Assembly: GCA_004352715.1 (NCBI GenBank)
Contig: SCFE01000051.1
Coordinates: 1,534,253-1,598,252, forward strand
DNA length: 64,000 nucleotides
Direction of reading: 5' to 3'
From: Hofstenia miamia
Lineage: Eukaryota; Xenacoelomorpha; Acoela
The translations under genes and the position numbers were made by a program. Under the pieces are notes generated by a model, which was not told the DNA's origin, made no database searches, and worked only from the letters and a program-made list of their open reading frames with translations. This document shows, piece by piece, positions 21,937-36,024 of this stretch. Positions within the stretch are counted from its first letter, which is position 1; each line of letters opens with the position of its first letter.

Positions 21937-24727
21937 ACATTAAATGATTGAATGCATTATCATAGAACGGTCTTTTCTCAAAGAAAGAATTATTAACCCG
22001 AATATTAATATACCCTGTTAAACTTTTAAATTTAGCTTTTATACATTAAGAACACTTCAAAAACTAAAGAAACATAAAAGTATTTGTGGCATGCAAAAAT
22101 GGAGTTTTTTAATGTAAAGTTTACTATATTGATTACCACTCAGGTTAAGAATTCTTGTATCCGCTACATCATATGGATCACTGATAGACCCTTACCATTT
22201 CTCAGTAGACAAATCATTGTCAGACCTCCACCACATCGCACAGCCTACACCACAAGAATGGAGATGTCTTGAGAAAACAAGCAGGAATAAACTCTTTGTT
22301 ATGCAAGTTCTTAATACTATAAAATTGTTTTCAACTGCTCGGCCAGATTCACAAAATAATAAATCTTTTAACTGCTCAATCTGCAAATCACAGTGGTTAT
22401 TGCCGATGAAGCTTTACTAAGGTTCTGCTAAAATATCCCTCTCATTGGGATTAGGACTTGGAACTAAGTGGAAATGGGCGAACAAAGAAGAAATTGTGAA
22501 ATAGAATTTCAAAATATATAGAAGTTTGAGTAAATTAGAAATTATACCAAATGAGATCATACAGTCAATTCACTAGATTAGCATGGAATGGGATTGGAAC
22601 CAAATTCAATGGAAATAATTGAGAAGGGGACCATTAAAATCTCACCCCACAGAGCCTCAAATGAGGATTTTTTATGTCCATTTACTTCTGATGTATGCTA
22701 CACCAATGAATTGTAATATTCTGTGATTCGGTAGCGTTTTCGTATTTTCTTAGTTGTGAGGGGTTTTGTGATATGCCCGATTTTCTTTACGACAATGGGC
22801 TTGAATTCTTATTGATTTGAATCATAAAATGTTTGACAAAAGAAAAAGCATCACAATTTATAAGCTCCCACCATGAAAATATTAACAAAGCCAATATAGA
22901 GCAGACTTTGACGTTGTCGCCATTATTTTCTAATACTATTTTCAGATAAACACTTCCAAACATTTGCATAGAATGAATAATTTTTGATATTTACACAAGA
23001 AACAGATAATATTCTTCTACAATATTGCTCTTAGCAGAAAATCTCACTGTGGTTGACGTAATCGTTTGCAATGAAATAGCACATATCAGTCGCTCAATTA
23101 AGCATGTACGTGAGAAAATGTTTCAAATTAATCTTCAGGCTCTTTCGTATAATCATTATTATTGAATAAAAAACATTTGACAACTGACTTGTTATTCAGT
23201 AAAGAACATTGAACTATAACTTACATATATGTACTTGAACATCTATTCAATGCACATATGTTTCACAGTCACAAATTTCAGCCTAAAAATTGTTTTAGGC
23301 TGATGAAGCTTCGTCGATATGTGGAGAATTTTATAATGCTTGACAATATGATATCCTATGACCGATAGCACCTGCTTAATTTCCATTGGATGTTAGTGAT
23401 GTGTTTACGCAAGTATGAAACGGCTGTGATCAATATATTGTTACTTGTTAATGAACAGAGACTAATTTCTATGAGAAAATACAGTAAAGATTTTGAAAAT
23501 AAATTTGAAATAATTGATTGTTTTATAAAGAACCAAAAAATTCATTTCTAAAAATATCATTTTCTAGGAAAATTTAAAATGTATTTCAGCAAGCAATTTA
23601 TATATATATTAGTCGATAGACACTTCCTTTTCTGGAAATTATAAGAAATGAATGTGGAAAGAAATATCTATGTCATTTTAGACATGTGGGAAAATTAATT
23701 GAAGTGTATTTAATTGTCATCATTAAGAAAATTACAAGATGAATTGTATTCATATCGATATTAGGTGTTAATCTCTTGTTGGAAGAATATCTAATATAAA
23801 CAAATGCTAAGAGAATGCTGGAAAGAAGTTTCTAGGAGAAAAAAATGTTTATGTATCTACACAAGAAAAAGCGACCAATAGAATTTATCTGCCATTAATA
23901 AGTATAATTAAAAACTGTTTAATGAATACATACATCCATTCATTTTTCTTTATGTTTACTGGAATGAATGTGACGTGAGATGTCCAATTACAACCAAAAT
24001 TTCACAAATATTATTTTTTTTAGCCAAAGGATAGTCAGCCCACCACCAAAGTTATATTTTGAAGCAACGCTAGCAATGTGTGAGCAAATTTCAAACGTAT
24101 TTAATTAGCATCTAACATGTTTTAATAATTGAGTATGATATTTAGAATGTTTCATTTTTCACATCCGAGCAATATGTTATTCCTAGTTCTTCTGATGTGT
24201 TAAGGATCCTTAGATGCTCCTATAACAAAGAGTGCGCTTGGGAAAAAGTTCTAATCAACTAGCATACATTTAAATCTTATACAAATGAAACTACTGAAAA
24301 AAATATTTACATTTTTTAGTGCGGATTGGAATTGCAATGAAGCTCTAAAGCTGACCAGTCATAGGATTATTGACTTATTGCTTTCCCTAGAAAATTTCAA
24401 GATGTAACCTAGCCCATCCCATGATCCAACAAGTAAACTCGGTTCTACCTCTCAAGACTTATAAATCAGATATGACAAAAACAATATTAAAATTGCAGAA
24501 TAAATATAACAATAGCAATCAGAGACTGCAAAAACTTTTGAAGAAATCCTGCTGACAAATAGTCAAGCAATCAGAGACAGACGATGAAAACAATACATCA
24601 TTGGTAGAGGTAATGACATAAAAATATCGATGAAATAAGCCAAATCTGTTTCTTAATAATTAAAATTTCTTTGAAGCATTTGTCAATGTTGTCATAAATA
24701 GAAATCTCGTAAATATAGTAAAAGACA
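21937..24727. other. Intergenic DNA, no gene recognised
   Basis: AT-rich. Overlapping short frames around 22084-22420 have fairly balanced composition, but no motif I recognise. A perfect 10-bp hairpin lies at 23279-23302. Confidence 0.45.
23279..23302. other. Perfect 10-bp hairpin
   Basis: CAGCCTAAAA, a 4-base loop, then TTTTAGGCTG. The motif CTGATGA overlaps the right arm (23300-23306), but no GAAA core follows, so it is not called a ribozyme. Confidence 0.6.
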
Positions 24728-25150
24728 ACTTGTCTTTTTTATCAACATTGATTGATGTCAATTCTGTATGTTTATATTATAAATCAATTATGGAAACCTT
24801 AGAAATATTTTGAACAAAATTCATCTCTGAGAATTTCGATAGAGAATTATTTCCAGGTTATAAATGTAATGGATTCAAATATTTCCCACTAATTTGCATT
24901 TTTATGGCACGTTGTGTTTTGTATGCAANNNNNNNNNNNNNNNNNNNNNACTTGTCTTTTTTATCAACATTGATTGATGTCAATTCTGTATGTTTATATT
25001 ATAAATCAATTATGGAAACCTTAGAAATATTTTGAACAAAATTCATCTCTGAGAATTTCGATAGAGAATTATTTCCAGGTTATAAATGTAATGGATTCAA
25101 ATATTTCCCACTAATTTGCATTTTTATGGCACGTTGTGTTTTGTATGCAA
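24728..25150. repeat. Perfect 201-bp duplication around a 21-N gap
   Basis: 24728-24928 and 24950-25150 are identical base for base and are separated only by 21 N. This is the pattern of two overlapping contig ends that were scaffolded but not merged. The true sequence probably holds one copy. Confidence 0.95.
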
Positions 25151-28100
25151 TTTTACGATTTTAGCCTCTCTCTAGGCTACAATTCCATAATTTAAAGAAA
25201 TTTTATTTCATTTACTGTTTTATTCAAATTTGTCCGTCTGCGAAAATTTTTCTATCTTTTCGTTTCAGTTTGTGGCCAGGCAGCGATCACGATTTACTTT
25301 TTAATTAAAAACAAAAAAAATTGTGTCTTCAACACCTTAGAACATAATTTTTTATTCAAAACAGACATTTTAAGTTAGTGGTAAAAGTATTTTCGAGTAA
25401 GTGAACGTAAGTTGTACAACTCAATGAATGAAGTAATTTCTGCGTGAAAACTACAAGACATGCACATAATAACATATATTACGTAGTTGAAAATTTCTTA
25501 AGAATATTTTAGTTTAGAATTATGTATACATAAATGTAATCTACAATGAGACTTCTACATTATTGAAACTAATTCTAAAATTTTTAAATCCTAGATACCA
25601 AATCCAATCCAATGGCAAAAAAACTTAATCTTATGCGGCATGCGAATTCCATGCCTATCCATATCCCCATCCAGTGACAGTAAAATGCTTTGAAATCAGA
25701 AGGTTCCAAGAAGCATCGGAGTACAAAATTTGATGAAAAAAATTGCAATAAATTTATTGTATGTGGACAATATTTGTGGCATTCTTTGGATATTTTTCTC
25801 GCATATTATCAAAAGCATATTTTTTGTGACTTCTAAGCCTCGAATACTTTTATTTCAAGTATAAATCTATGACCGCTGCACACACCTTCATGAACTCTGT
25901 GTTGATAGAATCCATTAACTTAAATATCATTTCATCAATATTATAAGCAATTTTAATATTAACTGCTCAAAATAACTTACATTTGCATGCCTTTAATTTT
26001 AAAATAAGACAGTCTTTCATGTTCATGACACCAATAAAATTTAATTGAAATTCAATAAGCATGTCTTAGAAAAATATATTCCTTTTATATTTCAGATGAA
26101 TAAATTGTAAAGATAGAACCTAGAAATTGAGGACATTGTAAATTTACTAAGAATGGTTATTTAAATGCTTTCTTTCTATGCTAAAAATAGAGATTGATTT
26201 ATGTAAGTCTGATTTAAAAATGTTTTACAGACCTGTATTTTACAATTCACTAAGGTTTTTTTGCTTTCAGTGAATTCTTACAAAACAAAATTTGGAAGGA
26301 GGAATATTGCAATTTTTATAAATTTTTTGATGCCAGTTTCATAAACACATTGTATCATTAATCAAGTTTGTCACTATTCTTACTATTAGCTACACATAGC
26401 TAATATTATCAGAAAGAAATACAAAGAAGCAGAAACAAAGCTGCTAGGGTGAATACACAGGACCAAATTGCAGAAACTATATTCATTGCAAAGTTGATTA
26501 ATTGTTTGTTTTTCAAAAATATTCATTACATTCATTAACTTTATATAGAATACAGTTTATTATTCCGTGTAGATAGTAGCCTCATATTCTTTGGCTTTAC
26601 TTAGTCTATGTGAAACGTTTGTGTCATTGCTTAATTTCAAATTTAAAACTGACTGTTTAGACCATAATTTTCAATAAATATTTCTGTAAATAACATATAA
26701 CTTTTTAAAAAGGAAAAATAGTACACATTATTTTGAATCAATTGAACTACCTGGAATTTCTAGAAATAAATACTTTTAAAAATTTATCTTTTATTATTTT
26801 TTAACCCATAAAAGCCCATTTACGTAATTTTGAGACTGAAATATCAACCACTACAGGCCCAATGTTCTTTTTACGACAATTTCAAAAATCGCAGGCAAAA
26901 TATGAATATACTGATTTTATTTTAAATAAAGTCATTCTTAATATTTAGCATATGAAAAATGCTTAAAATCTTATGTTTCTTAAAAAGTATTTTCTAGGAA
27001 TCATAATGGGTTAAGTAATATGCAAATTCAGTACTTAAAATAACGTTAAAAGTCAGAAGAGTTTCAGATGTTCTACTGCAAAATATGCGTGTTATTTATA
27101 TTTCTATTATAGTACTGCCAAGAATTTAATAAAGTAGCACTCTTTTTTAAATACTTCAATGGTTATAGCAATATACTACAATTGTGTAATCAATTTGTAA
27201 GAAAAACATTAAATTAGTTACGAAATTTTCAGACAAAAGAGGATGTAGTACAAAAAATAAAGGGAGACTCAAAGCCCCTTTATCTTTTTGGATTCACAGT
27301 AGTAATGGGCATGGACCAAAACTCGACCCTTCCCACGAAAAATTAACCCCTGGGAGAATCCGTGCAGGACCATTTAAATTAATGCCAATTCGGCTCCTTT
27401 TAGTCCCATTCTATGATTTTTGCCAAACAAAATTTCTTCGATTTTTCAATTTGCTAGACCAATGATGCATTTGCTCGAAGAGTATGTCATACAAATGTAA
27501 AGTTATATTTTTCAACACATTGCGTGTAGTGTTGCGCAACAGTTTGTTTATATACTTAGGCCCATTTTTTTAATGCCTCGATGCAAGACTGGCCGTGTCC
27601 CTATAATTTCTCGAAGGAGAAGTCAACTCTATTATCATTAAATATGTACTTAATTGTGTCTCTTCTTAAACAATTTTGTCAACAAACGATGAAGAATAGT
27701 AGTTTAAATAAACACTGTCTTGTAAAGATTAGCAACGACTACAGAAAATTGCACATGTTTAAAATATATAAGCCTTGCCTTGGAGGCTATTTGAGAATTG
27801 CTCCTGCCTTAACATGTTTGTACATTTCATCATCAGGTTCTATAACTATCAAACCCACTTATTTATAAGCAATGTATTAAGTACTACTAGTGTAGTACGA
27901 TTTTTTGGTTATTAAGGAAATACAATCTATGTCCAAAATATTTGGAGGATTGAAATTGTCAAAAATTTCTGGATTTTTAAATAATAATTGATATTAATTT
28001 TTTTCCATTTTATTATATGACGTCCACTATTTCAATCCATCTTAATAGTGAATATTTTTTATTTTAGTTCATAGGAAAACTATCACAATCAAAAAATTAG

Positions 28101-30200
28101 CACTAAGCATAATCATTGAAAGTATCAATGCATGCAGTTAATTTGAAGTATTTAAATTTTTTAAATTTTGTTTGCAAAGTTGTTCACTATTGTAGAATAG
28201 TGAAAGCGTTTTGTGGAATGTAAGTGATGTATGATAAAGGTTTCTGCTTCTGGAATTCGTCAATGTGAAATAGAAGCTGCCTTACAAACTCCAGCTAAAA
28301 TGGGGAATGTCTTCAACTACATCTAAGTGGGTGCTAACTTAACAGCTCTGGTCCAAAAGATGGACAATTTTTCTAAAACTTAGTTTAGAAGTTTTGCTTT
28401 CATTTTAAGCTTCAATAATAATCATAGTGAATTTACTGAAAATTTGATATAATGTTGGCGCCAAAATGCTGTATTATTTTTTTAAACTAATGTATTATTA
28501 CACAGTTCAATTGAAGAGCCTATTTTCAACTTCAAAAATTTATTCCCAGCAAATGCAAACAGCTATCTAGAATTGCATATTTTAGTGAATTGTTCTTAAA
28601 AAATATTAAATTTCATTACGAAATTTATTAAAACATGCGATGTTCTTCTGCTTAATTTTTCGTCTCTATAATACTATAACCTTTGAGCTCTTGCAGTTAA
28701 TATTTAGAGTCCTACAGAATTTATAATACACCAATATTGTAAAAAAATTAATTTTTCGATATTAATCATAACAAAGACCTAAGCAGAGCAAAAAAAATAT
28801 ATATTTTTTTAAAAATAGATCAAATTTTCATACACATACATTTGCGCGTTTAGGATTTTTAAAACGGGAAGGGGGGAACTGATACCCATTTTTACAGAAA
28901 AAAATTGTAAAAATAGTTTTTTGAATAAAAGTAGGCTTTTAGAATCAAATCAAATGATAACATCTTGAATTAAGTTGAACAATTTTCAATTTTGAGGAAA
29001 AGAGAATATTTTTCTTAAGCGTTCACAGCTGGCCACAAAAAGGGAGGAGACTGTATACATCGTCATGAAAAATACGACACATCAACATATGCATTATAAA
29101 AATGAATCATAAAGGGCAAATTCTGCCACTTCTCACAAAATCATTCTGCTCTACTTGAAAAAAAGGCCACAGGGGCGGCTGCTTCCATAGCCCTCCCCCT
29201 TATTTAGACTTCCTGGAACAAAGCCTACTACTTTTTTTTTGACAAATCCAATTAATCCCCATTGCTAGAATGTCTGGTTTTAGCCAAAGTACTGCAATAC
29301 TAATGCAGTAGAAGCAGTCTACAATGTTAATTAAAAATAGTCTTTTAAATAAACGACGACATCCGATAATAATCGCAAACATTCAGAAATATAAAACGTT
29401 CAATTAAACAGAGCAAATATCTGTTTCACTCATTTCAATGGTTAATAATGCACTTTGTGTTAAAATAAAAGCACTCAATAAAATCAATAGACAATGCTTA
29501 CAGACAATCGCCTAAACAATTTTCTGATATATATAATTCAAGAGTTATGACTCACAATAAGCATGTCGACATCTGCAGCAATTCGAGGTGAAATTTCCCA
29601 CCATTTGCATAAAAGAAAATTTATTTTACAATTCTTATTTATATATTTTATGTGATGCATGAAATGCGTAATTAAACTTTGCACTGGGCAAGTATTTCGT
29701 CTTATAATGAAAATCATTAACACATTTCGAAGGAATAACATCTGTTTTCTTGCGAACCACACCCCATTCAATTTCACTAAAGCATGCTTATTTAGGAAAT
29801 ACTATCAAAATTCATTTACTCAAAACAGTGTAGCGATGCTTCAGTTTCTTATTATCTCACTATAAAGTGTTGAGAAAGGCGTGGTGTGAGAGATCGTTTG
29901 TTGGTTGTGTTGATTACGTCTGATTTATAAATTCTTTTTTTTATCACACCGAATTTACCTCCAAAATGTAATATTTTAATTAGCATCATAAAGTGACGTG
30001 TTAATCGATTATTGTGAAATAGACATTTGAAATTATCATTTCTTTTATAAAGTTGCAAAAATTTGAGAAATGACAGTTGAAATGATATTTCTTAATTATT
30101 GGTTCTCTCAATGCATTCAAATGATGCACTCAACATCTCTGATTGGTGAAAATATCTTTCAATATAACCTTGATATTGGCTATATATTATTAGTTTTAAA
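25151..30200. other. Long intergenic stretch, no gene recognised
   Basis: AT-rich DNA with scattered short frames (27581-27868, 29538-29777 minus, others) and no recognisable domain. CAGGGGCGGCTGCTTCC near 29171 resembles a hAT end, but without a partner. Confidence 0.5.
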
Positions 30201-30208
30201 GGAATGCA

Positions 30209-30362
30209 ATATATATATATATANNNNNNNNNNNNNNNNNNNNNNNNNNNNNNNNNNNNNNNNNNNNNNNNNNNNNNNNNNNNNNNNNNNNNNNNNNNNN
30301 NNNNNNNNNNNNNNNNNNNNNNNNNNNNNNNNNNNNNNNNNNNNNNNNNNNNNNNNNNNNNN

Positions 30363-30396
<34 letters not shown>
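30209..30396. repeat. (TA)n microsatellite interrupted by a 139-N gap
   Basis: TA runs enter (to 30223) and leave (30365-30396) the gap, so the gap most likely contains TA repeat. Confidence 0.9.
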
Positions 30397-30532
30397 TATT
30401 TACAATATCTAGTCAAAAAAATAGTGCTCCTGAATAAACTACATTCTCCATACCAAGTGGTGACTGGCACAAAATATAAGAAAAAATTTGAAAAATGGCC
30501 CTTGATAATATTTAGCGCCATTTCATAGGGCA

Positions 30533-30549
30533 ATATATATATATATATT
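30533..30549. repeat. (TA)n at the 5' edge of Penelope-like copy 3
   Basis: A TA run just upstream of the third Penelope-like remnant. Confidence 0.85.
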
Positions 30550-30970
30550 AGTAAAGAGCGGCACGGGTATTACCCGTGAGGTTATCTTGAACAAATGTTC
30601 TGCTTATGTTCAATGAGCAAACATTGTCTAATTTATGGAATGGCAATGGTCCCACCACTAAGCCCAACGATGGCATCCTTTGCAATAAATATGGTTGAAA
30701 TTAAGCTTAAGGATTAACATAGCAAATATCAGATTTTTATGCACGCTCGCTATGTTGACAATAGATTTTGTGTGGTAAAAAATGAGAAGATTGACTATGA
30801 TCTGTTAATTTTTTGGAATGATATCAATCCATCTTTAAAATTTACAGTTGAAAAGAACAAAAATTAAACTTCATAGATGTTCAAATTAATAAAACTATTT
30901 AACTTGTCCTGAAATTCAAGCAAACTTTCAACATTATAGACGTTTGGAAAGAGCGAGAGGTTAATTTAGA
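30550..30970 (+). pseudogene. Penelope-like RT remnant (copy 3)
   Basis: Plus-strand fragments across frames give MAMVPPLSPTMASFAINMVE, then RYVDNRF (the catalytic YVDD with the second aspartate changed to N), then KFTVEKNKN and NFIDVQINKT. These align in order with copy 1 (MAMGSALSPT, RYVDDVF, FTMECQVN, NFLDL). Upstream, ITREVILNKCSAY fits the segment before the motif. Stops and indels show it is long dead. The endonuclease part is not recognisable. Confidence 0.8.
30562..30578. other. Perfect palindrome near the Penelope 5' edge
   Basis: CACGGGTA, one base, TACCCGTG, lying 12 bp after the TA run. It may be chance. Confidence 0.4.
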
Positions 30971-32130
30971 AAATGATTAGTTCTACATTGAATATATGAG
31001 AAGAATTATTAGAAATAACAAATTTAGTAACTCTTTGTTCGCCTCTGAAGTATTATGAAAATACTTTTTCTATTTATTTAACATAAGCATTGCAGGAATA
31101 ATCATGATTATGTGGTATAAGATCCCAACTGTTTATCACCCGTTGCTTTCAAAGTCTTCGCTACTGTGTGACTGCATTTCTCTGTTTTCTCAAAACTATG
31201 ATAATTATATCGGCACTTCATAGAGACAACAATTTCATTGAATTTTCCAGTCTTGCATTCCAATGCACTTTGCACATTTATATTTCGCATAAAAGATAGG
31301 AACTTTGGAATATACAGTTAACGATTACAAACATGAATCTTAATTAAAGGTATACGAGATCTCTTGAAAATTATTAATAAACAAGGTTGGGGATGGTGTT
31401 GGAGTTTCTTGCCCAATACCTGGTCTTGAGTTTGATATTGGATCACTGCAAATCTCAATGCCCAAGACTGCCTTATTTTCGAAGCAATTCTAAACTAGTA
31501 CACCTGTTTCTAAAATTCAGTAAACACTGAGTAAATATTCCAAACACAAAATATACAACAATTTCTTTACAATTAATTAAATATTACAGGAAAAATTCCC
31601 TGCTGATTTCAAGGAAAATTATTTGTGTTTTTCTGTGCGCAAATCTTGTGAATACGTGTTGCTACAGACTGAGCAGTGAGCAGGATATTTAATTTATCTA
31701 ACAGTTCTAAAAAGTCCCAGCTTATGAAATTTCAATAGAATTAGATATGAATTTATTGTAGTTTCACACTCAATAACTAGGTTTTCACCCAACAAGAGCT
31801 AGGGAAAAATATTTTTATTAGAGGGGCTTAACTGAGGTTCATCTTAAAAAAACTTTAAATTTCTTAAATTTAAATGATTTGATGCAAAACTAAGTGCCAC
31901 TTGGGAAAATTATAGCGGAGGGATCCAGCCTTCCCAGCAATTCTGTTTCCTTAGCCCCTGTCAGACAAGACAAAATTTTCGAACCCAAGACCTAAGACTA
32001 ACTCAATACCAAAGACTTCAACCTTTTACTAAATATCATTCTTCCAATTCTGATCCATTTACTCTAGTGGTCAATTTAGTATTTCATTTTATATTAGCGA
32101 AAAATTTACAAGGTATTTATCATGTATTTT
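30971..32130. other. Intergenic DNA, no gene recognised
   Basis: Beyond the Penelope remnant the sequence shows no recognisable coding or terminal repeat. Some of it could be eroded element DNA. Confidence 0.45.
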
Positions 32131-32215
32131 TGTAAATTGTCTGAAGATATTAAATTTTATGATGAAATGATTTGAAGAAACCCGTGAAATGCGTCGACGT
32201 TTAAAAATGAATTGC
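32131..32215 (+). ncRNA. Possible diverged Penelope 3' end with a hammerhead-like core
   Basis: CTGAAGA (32141-32147) fits CUGANGA, and GAAAC (32177-32181) with GCGTC downstream fits the rest of a hammerhead core. The segment ends in TTTAAAAATGAAT, which also ends the Penelope 3' regions at 4046-4059 and 56523-56535. The stems are weak, so this is a tentative relic. Confidence 0.35.
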
Positions 32216-33019
32216 CATCAACTCTTGAAGTTGTTTTGATTGTAATAATAATTCAATAGACTGCATACAGACTGGAGAAATTGCATCCCTTTAAGGAAAA
32301 ACACATTTAAAACGTTTCTGTCTTTTTGTCTAAAATTCTGCTGATTCTCTGATAACATCGTTTATACTGTTGTATAAGAACACATTAAGGGATTTATACG
32401 TTCAAAAATAATTTTAGGCAAATGTAATTGTAAGTCGTGGTAAAATTATGGCATGCAAGTAAAGTCAATTCTTAGTACGTAGAAAATCTGATATTTAAAA
32501 ATATTATCATTATTTAAAAATTTGATTCATTAAGTATATAATAATTCTTATGTAATTTCCTCAGCAATATCAACAAAAATTTAGTAGGTTGCAAGTCAAT
32601 TATCTTATTTCAATTTTACACTACCCAAACCTGTTCATTAAATGTCTTAACTTTTTTTCAATAATAATAAAAGTTTTTTTAAAACAAGCATTCCATTATA
32701 TTTAAAATTTATACCTGATTGGTACATAAAATGGCTAATCCATTTTACTATTTTTAACCTTAACATTTGATTTATATGCAACCATGCTCAAAGTCAATTC
32801 ATTAGAATTTCATGCACAAAATTTAACCCTGAACAAAACAGGATTTTTTTTAAAATTTTGAATGGTTTCTGAAACCAATCTTAAGAGCTTATATCTTGAA
32901 AGCTAACAAAAACCTAAATCTGAGAGCACTATTTGATAGAGGAGAGTCTCTTCTTGAATTTTCGTGATCTGGTTCTGCCCAATTGAGGCAAGTAACCAAT
33001 TTCTTTCTTAGTGAACAAA

Positions 33020-33245
33020 AATCCCAAGAAATTGTCATTTCGTTCAATCGCAAGCATGAAGTGCCAAACACAGTTTCGTCAATCACATGAGTAAATAGCA
33101 TTACCTTATTTGGAGTTATTCAAGGTGACAAACTGTGTTTCAAAAACCATGTTGATAATCTAGCAAAAAAAATTACCAGAACTTTTTACCTCATTAAGAA
33201 GCGCCTTTCATTAACTTTTTCTTTTTCAGATGCTCAAAAAAAGTA
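33020..33245 (+). pseudogene. LINE reverse-transcriptase remnant (thumb region)
   Basis: Plus-strand reading gives EIVISFNRKHEV, then LFGVIQGDKLCFKNHV, DNLAKKITRTFYLIKKRL and FSDAQKKYM. The order FN-x-K, LGV-x-xD-x-LxF-x-xH, KKI, FSDAQ-x-xY is that of the region after YADD in Jockey/CR1-type elements. Several stops are present. It stops at a TA-rich tract. Confidence 0.65.
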
Positions 33246-33247
33246 TA

Positions 33248-33301
33248 TGCTATATATATATACATATACATATATATACATATATATATACATATATATA
33301 N
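33248..33301. repeat. (TA)n/(TACATA)n microsatellite with a terminal N
   Basis: TA repeats with regular CA interruptions end in one undetermined base at 33301. Confidence 0.9.
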
Positions 33302-36020
33302 ATTTTTTGTTAAGTATAATTTCTAGTTTTAGAATTATGTTTTATTAAATATTTTTTCGAAAAAACCGGATTCATGTCATGAACCAGGCCAAATAATGTT
33401 AAAATTGCGACCTGAATTTTGCTCTGCCTTGATCAAATTCAAATTTTAATAACAAAATTGAACTGTGTAATATTAAGAAAGTATCGTTACAACGTTAGCC
33501 TACATGGAGATAAACAGATTACTATCAGTAACAAGGGCTTGACCTTTAGCTCAGTCAATAGTATGTCATTTACACACTACAATTAATAGTTGATTAATTT
33601 ATAGTTATCCAGGAGTTATGGAATTAAAAAAGTGGAATTAACAATTTTTGAAGAAAGAGATTTATGTTGGATAGTCCAGTTTTGGAGTTAGTTAGGAAAT
33701 AGCAAATCGAAGAGTGCACTTGTTGCAATTGACGACGGCTGTCGGCAGCGACTGTATTCCTTCAAAGCAAGAACAGACACACATGGAACTATCGTAAACT
33801 GATAAATCGATTAAAATCTATCGGTCAATAACTGCCATATATTTATCAAATATATTCAAACCGCTGTATATTCAAGTGGTCAGTTTACAGGTCTTATCGG
33901 CAGGAGAAATTATAGGATAAACAAGAGTGAGAGAGATTGTTGCAACTTGTTCATAGATAAAGGAATGTGACATTCCAAACATTTCACACTACTAAGTCTA
34001 TAAAATGATTTGACTTAAAGCAGTTAATAACAAGCAGGTATTATGCAGCACTTTTTACTAATAAATTACATGGGGTCAAATAATAACATGATCATGTTCA
34101 GTACCAGGACTTTCTCAGTAGTAATCAACCTGAGTGACCAAGATATTGAAGTATGTGTAATCTGAAAATACATGTCAATGCCATATAGTATTAAATACTT
34201 TTTCAATTTTTTAAAATTTTTTTGATTTTATCATTATCAATATTGAAAAACACATCCTTCCTTGCGTACACCCTTTTATCTTACGAATCACGATGCCATT
34301 AAATGAGATAATACTAGAGAATTTCACAGCACTCAGCACTCCCCATAGTCTATTTCAATTATGAATTGATATAAAAATAAAGATGATTTTTTGTGTAAAA
34401 ATGAATTCATGGTTTCTTCGACACACATATTGTAGTAGCCTTAATAAATTATTCGTAGCTGACAATCGATGTAAACTCAACTAACAGCTGTCGTCTGAAG
34501 TGTTTGTGCACAAATGCATGCTAGTACTTAAAAGAATTGCACGAAGAAAAGCTTTTGAATAAACGATATTTGAACAACTTTCACTGGTTGTTGTTGAATA
34601 TCTTAGTTTTCCACTTTTACATGACGTTGTCAGTCTTTGAAGAACTAAACTAGGCTGTGAAATTTTCATTAAACTAGTAATAATTCCAATCTATGAACCA
34701 GAAACAAGTTTTATGTTAAATAATATACTTCTATTAAATCCAAAATTATAACTCCCATTGCTTCAGGTAAATGTAACTATAACGCTCTTTCATTTTTTCT
34801 ATTTTAAAGATTTAGTGTAAGAATTGAAGTTCACTTAAATTTTTTGAAATACATAATTTATTTTGACTATTCCCAGGGGTGGTCTCAGAATTTTTGTTTG
34901 GAGATGTGTGCACGGTCTATTATTTTCGAAAAATGTGTTACTTGGGTATTTTTTGCCATAATAAACAAATTTATATAATAATAGAATAGAAAAGTATACA
35001 ATACATTTTTCAAATCACATAATATTATTGAGAACTATGATGAAACATAGAAAGAAGACATTTGGATTTTAGGGGACCTGAGCTTGTCATACGCCCTCAT
35101 AGAATTTCTATTGCTAAGATTCAAAAAAGTATTAATACATATTAAGGTTGAAAATGGACTCTAATAAATTTTAAATTTTTTACCAGCCGTTTATTAGCAT
35201 TTTACACATAATTGTTTTCTAAAAATATATTATATTCAATTTTAGGTATTGCTAACTTACTGCTATAAAAATGGAAGAAATCAGAAAATGAAATCAATCT
35301 TCATTGAATCATTTTACAGATAAAAAGTCGATTCACCAGCGAGGACACTGTCATATAAAAGCAAATGATTCTATTGATATGCAGGTATCAAAATTGTTTT
35401 CCTTCAAAATCAGAAAACGTAATGATATTTAACGAAGATCATTTAAAAACACGTGCAAGTTAATTACAATTGATAACATTACATTTTATCACATAGTTTA
35501 AAATGAAAATAATTTTAAGCAAAACAATAAACATTTGAACAAAGATTTTGTCGTTTAATGTCGAGCCATTGAAAGCAATTATTTTATTATAATGTTAATT
35601 TAACAAATAAATACCGATACGTAAGTAGTCATTTCTCTTGCCAAAATGTTTGTGCAAAGAACTATGAAAATTATTCAAACACAATGAAATAGAATGTTTC
35701 TTGTGATTCAGATATCTAAAGCTTTTTGCTCACAAACTGGACACACATATATATATATATATATCAATGGCAACCATCTCATGTGAACAACATGGAAATC
35801 GTTCGATATGCAACGCTATGGTTCATATATTATATTCATAATCACCTTAGTTGCGTATAACCCACAACATACTTCCTTTGATCATTTTATTCAATAGAGA
35901 AAAAATGCGTTATATTGAAAGGTTAAAACTTGTAAGAACCTTTACTGTGAGCACATATAAGATCGTGCAGTGCCATGCCCAAAAAATGTTTGAGAAACAC
36001 CATGCCAGGGGATGCTTACA
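33302..36020. other. Intergenic DNA, no gene recognised
   Basis: AT-rich. At 34874 a CAGGGGTGGTCTCAG sequence looks like a hAT-type end without a visible partner. A TA run lies at 35749-35764. Confidence 0.45.
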
Positions 36021-36024
36021 AAAA

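Noticed and set aside
22084-22420. Three overlapping short frames with balanced codons
   Set aside because: No recognisable motif, and frames on both strands overlap; not enough to call a gene.
23300-23330. CTGATGA as a hammerhead ribozyme
   Set aside because: No GAAA core follows at a workable distance, so the ribozyme is not supported.
27581-27868. 95-codon plus-strand frame
   Set aside because: No domain, signal or neighbouring exon evidence; within chance expectation.
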